From contig JAHJDQ010000146.1 in assembly GCA_018812355.1 (NCBI GenBank), positions 1-12,144 on the forward strand: a stretch of DNA of 12,144 bases, in the 5' to 3' direction. Positions 8,101-12,144 of this stretch are shown here, piece after piece. Under the pieces are notes generated by a model that made no database searches, was not told the DNA's origin, and saw only the letters and a program-made list of their open reading frames with translations. Source of the stretch: Nanobdellota archaeon (GTDB taxonomy: Archaea > Nanobdellota > Nanobdellia > Woesearchaeales > GW2011-AR9). Numbering within the stretch: position 1 is the stretch's first letter; every line of letters starts with the position of its first letter. Made by a program: the position numbers and the translations under genes.

Positions 8101-11100
8101 AAGGAATTGTTGTATTTATCTGTTAAACCAACTCGAGTTAAGTTAAGTTGTTGTGATGTGGAGTCAGGAAGAGTAATATTAGCGTAAACAAAAGATACAT
8201 TGACATTATCAGTTACGTTAGCAGCTATTTCAATCAGATCAGAAACATTAAATTGTAAGCCATTTACTGGGATTAAGTCAAACACTTGCGGAAATATATT
8301 CTCATTCCCAAAAGGAGCAAACAATGAAAATGAAGAAACATTTCCTGAAGAAACAATGTTGTTTGTCGTATCTACTGTGGAACTAGAGACAACTTCCCAA
8401 CTACCAGAAATTTCATTGTAATTGTAAATTCTTATACTATTTTCACTAATGTTAACAAGCTCACTATCAGTATAACTAAGATTGAAATCAATAAATCCAT
8501 TTGCACTAGTATTAGTAATAGTAAGATAATCTGAAAGATTAATTTTTCCAGAAGGATCTGCTGGAGGGGTTGTGTTTACATCTATTGATATTCCTAAAAA
8601 TGAAGATGTTGTGAGATTAGCATCTCCAAGAAGAATCATGTTTGATATTTTATTATCAGAAGAATAGGCATCAGCATAAATTTCTTCACTGTTGATAGCA
8701 TTTACTTTATCGTTGGTGAATGTATTATTATTTGCAGAAGTACTTAAGAAAATACCATAAGCATTATTATCATTGGAAGTTGTAATAATGTTAGAACTTA
8801 AAGTATTATTGTTAGATCCTGACTCAAGCAAAATACCATAACCATTTACACCTGATGTTGTAATCACATTAGAAGAAAGATTATTAAATTTACAAAGCGA
8901 GATAAGACTGATTCCATAACCCGAGGAACCGGAAGTGGCTATGTTGTTTGAGACAAGCGTAGAGTTTGAAGAATCAAGAAGGAATATTCCATAGCCTTCG
9001 GTACCAGAAGTGTTAACATCATTAAAAGAGATCATCGTATTATTAGAATCAATAAACCAAATTCCACCATAGCTGAAAGAAACATTAGCAGATTCTATCG
9101 TGTTGTTAAAGATATTGGAGTTTAGTACCCCTGAAAATCTAATCCCATTAGTGAAATTATTTATTCCCGCAAAATTCTTAACAGTAACATTACTAAAACC
9201 AGTATTGTTAATTCCAAGCCCAGAGCCATTACTCACAATATTGAAACCATTGCCATCAAAAACAACATTATCAGCACCAATAGTAAAACAAGTGCCATTA
9301 ACAGTAAGATTTTGTGTTAAAGTAGTTGAAGAAGTTATTGTTCCGCAAGTAACATCTTCAACTCCAAAAGGAGCGAATAAGGAAAATGAAGAAACATTTC
9401 CTGAAGAAACAACATTATTGGTGGTGTCCACCGTTGTATTAATTAGTTCTTCCCAAGCCTCAGAAGTGTCATTATAATGGTAAATTCTCACCGTACTTTC
9501 ATCTACTCCAGAAACATCACTATCAGTATAACTCAAATTAAAGTCAATAAATCCATTAGCACTAGTATTAGTAATGGTTAGATAATCTGATAAGTTTAGT
9601 TTTCCAGAAGGATTTGCTGGTGGAGTAGTGTTTACATCTATTGATATTCCTTGGAAAGAATGTATAGTTATGTTCTCATTTCCTAAGAGAATCATGTTAG
9701 TGATTTCATTATCAGTAGAAGAGGCAGTAGAATATAATTCCTCACTACCAGTTGCATTTACTAAATCATTAGTGAAATTATTATTATCTGCATTATTCAA
9801 GTAAATACCATAAGCATTAGTATCGTTGAACGTTGTAATAATATTAGAAGAAAAAATATTTAAGTTTGAAAAAGATCTAAGATAAATTCCATACCCAGAA
9901 CTTCCACTTGTAGTTATGTTATTATTTGTTAAATTAGAGTTTGAAGAAGTCACAAGATTGATTCCCCAACCATCACTTCCACTTGTAGTTATATTATTAC
10001 TTGTTAAAGTATTAGAGTTTGAAGAAGAGCCAAGAGAGATCCCAGTCCCACTATTTCCACTTGTATTAATTGTATTGCTAGTTAAAGTATTAGAGTTTGA
10101 AGAAGTACCAAGATAGATTCCATGTCCACTACTTCCACCTGTGTTTATTGTATTATCTGTTAAAGTATTTGAGTTTGATGAAGTTTCAAGACCGATTCCC
10201 CACCCTCCACTTCCATTTGTAGTTATAGTATTACTTGTTAAAGTTGAGTTTGAAGAAAGCCAAAGATAGATTCCCAACCCATTACTTCCATTTGTAGTTA
10301 TTGTATTACTTGTTAAATTATTATAGTCTGAAGAAGAGCCAAGATAGATTCCCAACCCACTATTTCCATTTGTATTAATTGTATTGTTGGTTAAAGTATT
10401 TAAGTTTGAAGAAGACACAAGATATATCCCATACCCAGAAGTTCCAATAGTGGTAATTGTATTATTTTCAATATTTCCATTTCCAGAATTATTAAAATAA
10501 ATTGCATATTTACTATTTGTCGAAACATTACCTTCATAAATATTACAATTCTTTATTGTAACATTATCATAGCCATTATTATAAATTCCATAACCTAAAA
10601 CACCTGCAGTAGAATAATTAATAGTATGACCAGCACAATCTAAAACAATATTATCAGCACCAATTGTGAAACAAGTACCAGTTGTGGTTAAGTTTTGTGT
10701 TAAAGTAGTTGAAGAAGTGATTGTCCCGCAAGTAACCAATTCATCTCCAAAAGGAGCATATAACGTGCCTGCAAAGTTCGTTAAGAACGATCCTGATAAA
10801 ACAACATTATTGTTCACATCTACGCTGGATGAGCTGATAACAACCCAAGTGCCTAAAGTATCATTGTAACCGTAGAAGCGAATCGTACTTTCAGAAATAT
10901 TAATAACATCATTATCAGTATAACTTAAGTTAAAATTGGCGGTTGGATTAAGTCCAACATTTTCTATGGTCAGATAATCAGACAAATTCTTTTTTCCAGC
11001 CGGATCGGCCGGAGGAGTAATGTTGACATCAATACTAACAGACTTTAATGAATTTGAGGTCATGTTTGGTCCACCCAAAAGAATCATGTTATTAATTTTG

Positions 11101-12144
11101 TTTCCAGTAGAGTCTACATCAGCATAAATTTCCACACCATTAGTAACATTAACTTTATCATTAGTAAATGTATTACTGTCTCCATTTTGTAAATAGATTC
11201 CGCGACCGCTGGTTCCAATCATGGTAATAACATTATTAAAAATATTACAATCAGCAGCATTCTGGAACCAAAAACCATAACTAAGAATACTAGTGCCATT
11301 AATAATAATATTATTCCCAATTATAGTAGTTCTATCTGAAGAGGTCCCAATACCACAGGCATTATTCCCGCCTTGAATAGTATTATTAAGAACAACATTA
11401 TCATAACTAGAACTTGAAACCCCTACACCACAGCCACTCTGATTATTAAATATTTGATTATAAGCTACGGTATTGTTATGAGAAAATAAATACATTGAGA
11501 TACCTGTTGCACCATTTAAACCACTGGTATTAATGGTATTAAAACTAATATTGTTATTTCCAACGTATTCAAGTACCACTCCCCTTCCAAAATTAACACG
11601 AGCTGCAATGATAGTATTATTAAATATCGTATGATTAGTATTTGTAGCTGAACTTTCGCTTAATAATATACCATCTGTAAAATTATTAATTCCAGCAAAG
11701 TTCTTAACAGATACATTACTAAATCCAGTTATATTAACACCATCACCACTACCATCACCAGTAATGGTGTAACCAGCACCATCAAGGACAATATTAGAAG
11801 CATTGATGGTAAAGCAAGTTCCGGTGGCAGTAAGATTTTGATTTAAAGTAGTTGAAGAAGTAATTGTTCCGCAAGTAACATTAGTAGGAGCAGTAATGAT
11901 CAAATTATTGGAACAAACTTCTAGTCCATCTTCATAACCATCATTGGGGGATACACAGGCTGACCAATTATCGCCAACAGAAGTAAACAAACTAGGTAAA
12001 GTATCTGCAAGGCTTAGCTCACCTTGATTATTGTTTGAACTGATAAAACCATCTTTGTATTTGATTGTTAAATAATCATAATCAGCACCATTCCAAGACC
12101 AACCCGCAACATAAACATTACCTGATGAGTCAACATCAACACCA
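5133..12144 (-). CDS. Giant modular membrane-anchored surface protein (5' end outside window)
   Basis: The frame is open to the right edge, so the TTG at 11990 is not the start; at least 2336 residues are encoded. Numbered from the edge, residues 1-32 end an SBBP-type beta-propeller repeat (DSSGNVYVAGWS, DYLTIKY). Three NosD-like parallel beta-helix modules follow (about 89-468, 469-929, 930-1279). Each opens with TCGTITSSTTL and TGTCFTI, and each closes with a sandwich tail ending in APFG. Five Ig-like repeats of about 100 residues (1280-1775) lead to a Gly/Pro hinge and 20 Glu (1795-1814). A beta-rich region of about 340 residues precedes three membrane helices (about 2158-2180, 2231-2249, 2262-2281). 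TM1 and TM2 are separated by a Lys-rich loop, which predicts N-out, C-in topology. The last 40 residues look like a small helical domain (IKEMLVEKGW). The ectodomain is packed with N-x-S/T sequons. A role in adhesion, carbohydrate binding or cell-cell contact is inference. The N-terminus and promoter are outside the window. Confidence 0.92.
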   Translation of the reverse strand, partial: GVDVDSSGNVYVAGWSWNGADYDYLTIKYKDGFISSNNNQGELSLADTLPSLFTSVGDNWSACVSPNDGYEDGLEVCSNNLIITAPTNVTCGTITSSTTLNQNLTATGTCFTINASNIVLDGAGYTITGDGSGDGVNITGFSNVSVKNFAGINNFTDGILLSESSATNTNHTIFNNTIIAARVNFGRGVVLEYVGNNNISFNTINTSGLNGATGISMYLFSHNNTVAYNQIFNNQSGCGVGVSSSSYDNVVLNNTIQGGNNACGIGTSSDRTTIIGNNIIINGTSILSYGFWFQNAADCNIFNNVITMIGTSGRGIYLQNGDSNTFTNDKVNVTNGVEIYADVDSTGNKINNMILLGGPNMTSNSLKSVSIDVNITPPADPAGKKNLSDYLTIENVGLNPTANFNLSYTDNDVINISESTIRFYGYNDTLGTWVVISSSSVDVNNNVVLSGSFLTNFAGTLYAPFGDELVTCGTITSSTTLTQNLTTTGTCFTIGADNIVLDCAGHTINYSTAGVLGYGIYNNGYDNVTIKNCNIYEGNVSTNSKYAIYFNNSGNGNIENNTITTIGTSGYGIYLVSSSNLNTLTNNTINTNGNSGLGIYLGSSSDYNNLTSNTITTNGSNGLGIYLWLSSNSTLTSNTITTNGSGGWGIGLETSSNSNTLTDNTINTGGSSGHGIYLGTSSNSNTLTSNTINTSGNSGTGISLGSSSNSNTLTSNNITTSGSDGWGINLVTSSNSNLTNNNITTSGSSGYGIYLRSFSNLNIFSSNIITTFNDTNAYGIYLNNADNNNFTNDLVNATGSEELYSTASSTDNEITNMILLGNENITIHSFQGISIDVNTTPPANPSGKLNLSDYLTITNTSANGFIDFNLSYTDSDVSGVDESTVRIYHYNDTSEAWEELINTTVDTTNNVVSSGNVSSFSLFAPFGVEDVTCGTITSSTTLTQNLTVNGTCFTIGADNVVFDGNGFNIVSNGSGLGINNTGFSNVTVKNFAGINNFTNGIRFSGVLNSNIFNNTIESANVSFSYGGIWFIDSNNTMISFNDVNTSGTEGYGIFLLDSSNSTLVSNNIATSGSSGYGISLISLCKFNNLSSNVITTSGVNGYGILLESGSNNNTLSSNIITTSNDNNAYGIFLSTSANNNTFTNDKVNAINSEEIYADAYSSDNKISNMILLGDANLTTSSFLGISIDVNTTPPADPSGKINLSDYLTITNTSANGFIDFNLSYTDSELVNISENSIRIYNYNEISGSWEVVSSSTVDTTNNIVSSGNVSSFSLFAPFGNENIFPQVFDLIPVNGLQFNVSDLIEIAANVTDNVNVSFVYANITLPDSTSQQLNLTRVGLTDKYNNSFTIPNNLGRYNVTFFANDTSNNINSTETTFFVGNDTINPLVFALIPVNNSVFNISNVIEISANVTDNAEVANVSVNISYPNGTVQQLTLVNVSGAKYNTSFTIPNLIGLYNVTFFANDSSNNINSSEKTNFTVQDVDSLNIIPLICTPDPANISQIVSCNATITDDVAVGTVKANVTLPNTTIEIQIVSNISSTYNFTFTTTLLPGLYNVTWWANDTSNNQQTADDNFTVNDVTNPLVFALIPVNNSVFNISNVIEISANVTDDVNVSTVYANVTYPNTTVTQLSLVKAGSTEKYNTSFTIPNLIGLYNVTFFANDSSNNINSTEKTNFTAIDFINPAVFALIPSSGSSFTTGNTIEIGANVTDNIGVDIVRVNITLPSGTVQRLNLTNSSSKYNISFTIPSDGQYNLTFIANDTSGNVNNTEKTNFTASTPAAPPSGGGGGAAPPAEEEEEEEEEEEEEEEEEEEEDEIEEYQKIEEIEEEEREIGEDILDVGVTTEPTGAKGGRRTTTGELITIPELTELTYLTTPETIQQLRKTTNVTITLTNKGEKRMRLFPKIFQEVENPFYIVTRKTLGYKGSFFQSISGLSYSDQTIAGKLLEAELDAKEIVLDPGETIEEILEIKSGFGGAVNKVTVQFQTFGETVFEQEVEVETTAFSGAIVDVHEENNLMDIYAFFVPSQLTPELFEIFEAPANEDSLTGAAVANLNLPEEEYMLEINMNKKEEPQADDSFPRKIIKRVFGSTTAFSDFYGPYKLTKDKGIFIFAQQLEYDPEQFCGDYSVNARIYRGREVAVENEVEVNLGVGGESKRISTYWLLLLVLLFIGFIIFTLCLVREGKKCKIVKKELPPKKQIKKKEVTQVKKEVAEIKPKQKLKSPPSNLSKKFLVAAIIVLLLGILFFIVTLFQEKLLSLLELSGIWIVSIISFFLAAGVLFFVIRKKNKVQVVQSKFPELTNFINQCKKQDYSNQEIKEMLVEKGWEKKIVDDFVKK
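6702..6761 (-). repeat. 12-bp tandem repeat encoding 20 consecutive glutamates
   Basis: The + strand consists only of TTC and CTC triplets, with CTC every fourth codon (6714, 6726, 6738, 6750). The coding strand is therefore a 12-bp unit GAGGAAGAAGAA repeated five times. It gives 20 Glu followed by DEIEEYQKIEEIEEEE, directly after a Pro/Gly hinge (PPSGGGGGAAPP). A long negatively charged tract between Ig stalk and membrane-proximal region would act as an extended spacer. A short-unit tandem repeat like this is prone to length change. Confidence 0.92.
7134..7223 (-). repeat. 90-bp near-identical copy 1 (Ig repeat R4)
   Basis: This stretch matches 7728-7817 with one mismatch (A against G at the position corresponding to 7164/7758). 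It encodes the end of Ig repeat R4 (TSFTIPNLIGLYNVTFFANDSSNN region). Flanking parts of the repeat, for example 7321-7400 against 7912-7991, are also very similar. Confidence 0.9.
7728..7817 (-). repeat. 90-bp near-identical copy 2 (Ig repeat R2)
   Basis: Direct repeat of 7134-7223, 594 bp away, with a single base difference. It encodes the same end segment of Ig repeat R2. R3, lying between the two copies, is divergent, so the duplicated unit was probably a two-domain block or the pair has been homogenised by gene conversion. Confidence 0.9.
8305..11880 (-). repeat. Three homologous beta-helix modules within the giant gene
   Basis: Module A covers about 11880-10745, B about 10740-9361 and C about 9357-8305. 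Each begins with the same coding string, seen on the + strand as GTTGAAGAAGT followed by CCGCAAGTAAC (ends near 11880, 10737 and 9355). Each ends with a tail encoding LSDYLTI, FNLSYTD and APFG. B and C tails are highly similar at the DNA level (9519-9654 against 8461-8596). The modules differ in rung number, with B longest. A conserved Cys pair (TCGTI...GTCFTI) at each module start could form a disulfide cap. Confidence 0.88.
9810..10440 (-). repeat. Tandem 26-residue (78-bp) beta-helix rungs in module B
   Basis: About eight consecutive units follow the pattern G-x-G-I-x-L-x-x-S-S-N-x-N-x-L-T-x-N-x-I-x-T-x-G. Lengths are 26 residues, with two 25-residue variants that lack one residue in the turn. 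On the + strand the recurring strings are TTAAAGTATT, GAGTTTGAAGAAG, AGATTCC and CCACTTCC. This is the regular stack of a right-handed parallel beta helix of the NosD/PbH1 kind, with Asn and Ser/Thr ladders. The even length and DNA similarity point to expansion by unequal crossing-over or slippage. Confidence 0.88.

Larger units (their letters stand above)
6813..8310 (-). repeat. Five tandem Ig-like repeats in the giant gene
   Basis: Repeats of about 100 residues start with (I)NPxVFALIPVN and end with YNVTFFANDTSNNINSTE. Approximate limits are R1 8310-8000, R2 7999-7700, R3 7700-7413, R4 7412-7110 and R5 7108-6813. Conserved elements are IEI(S/A)ANVTDN, a YPNTT-type turn, KYNxSFTIP and the GLYNVTFFAND strand. 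R3 is divergent: it opens LICTPDPANIS and carries a Cys pair with SCNATI that the others lack. Such stalks usually space a binding domain away from the membrane. Confidence 0.85.

Noticed and set aside
9810..10440. Regularly spaced repeats that might suggest a CRISPR array
   Set aside because: The 78-bp period is degenerate throughout, has no distinct repeat/spacer structure and encodes in-frame 26-residue beta-helix rungs.
9100..10869. Several + strand open frames of 60-125 codons across the beta-helix region, rich in Val/Leu/Pro
   Set aside because: They are antisense shadows of the repetitive Asn/Thr-rich - strand frame. They recur with the repeat period, lack ribosome-binding sites and show no protein-like character.

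Overview
The window looks like AT-rich archaeal DNA, most likely from a DPANN-type lineage such as Woesearchaeota or Pacearchaeota. Four things suggest this. The valyl-tRNA synthetase has the archaeal layout. The promoters are BRE/TATA-like, and two of the three TATA boxes sit about 28 nt before the ATG, as in leaderless genes. There is a T-tract terminator. The right half is filled by a giant, sequon-rich, membrane-anchored surface protein. The lineage is inferred from style and family resemblance, not from a marker-gene search.

Left part (1-3301, all + strand). The window opens inside a sensor histidine kinase, of which only the C-terminal ATP-binding domain is visible. It is followed by a complete valS (544-3027). 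Next comes a 51-residue zinc-ribbon protein of the DUF5679 type (3121-3276), which has its own promoter and Shine-Dalgarno site and ends at a long T-tract.

Middle part (3302-5130, + strand). After an AT-rich gap of about 230 nt, a strong promoter drives a two-gene unit. It consists of a 118-residue protein I do not recognise and, overlapping it by one base (TAATG), an AAA_14/DUF4143-type ATPase. The ATPase frame is intact from 3865 to 5130 except for one TAA at codon 220, exactly where the family usually has a tyrosine. It is therefore a very young pseudogene, a sequencing or assembly error, or a split or read-through gene.

Right part (5133-12144, - strand). One open frame runs leftwards through the whole region and leaves the window at its 5' end, so the protein is at least 2336 residues. 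As read from N to C it has: the end of an SBBP-type beta-propeller repeat; three homologous NosD-like parallel beta-helix modules, each closed by a beta-sandwich tail; five Ig-like repeats; a Gly/Pro hinge; 20 consecutive glutamates; a beta-rich juxtamembrane region; three transmembrane helices with a Lys-rich cytoplasmic loop; and a small helical cytoplasmic C-terminal domain. DNA-level repeats show recent internal duplication. Its stop codon lies 2 bp from the stop of the convergent ATPase gene, inside a 14-bp palindrome.

The genes do not form one pathway. The most unusual parts are the modular giant surface protein and the coupled small-protein/ATPase pair with its single ochre stop.
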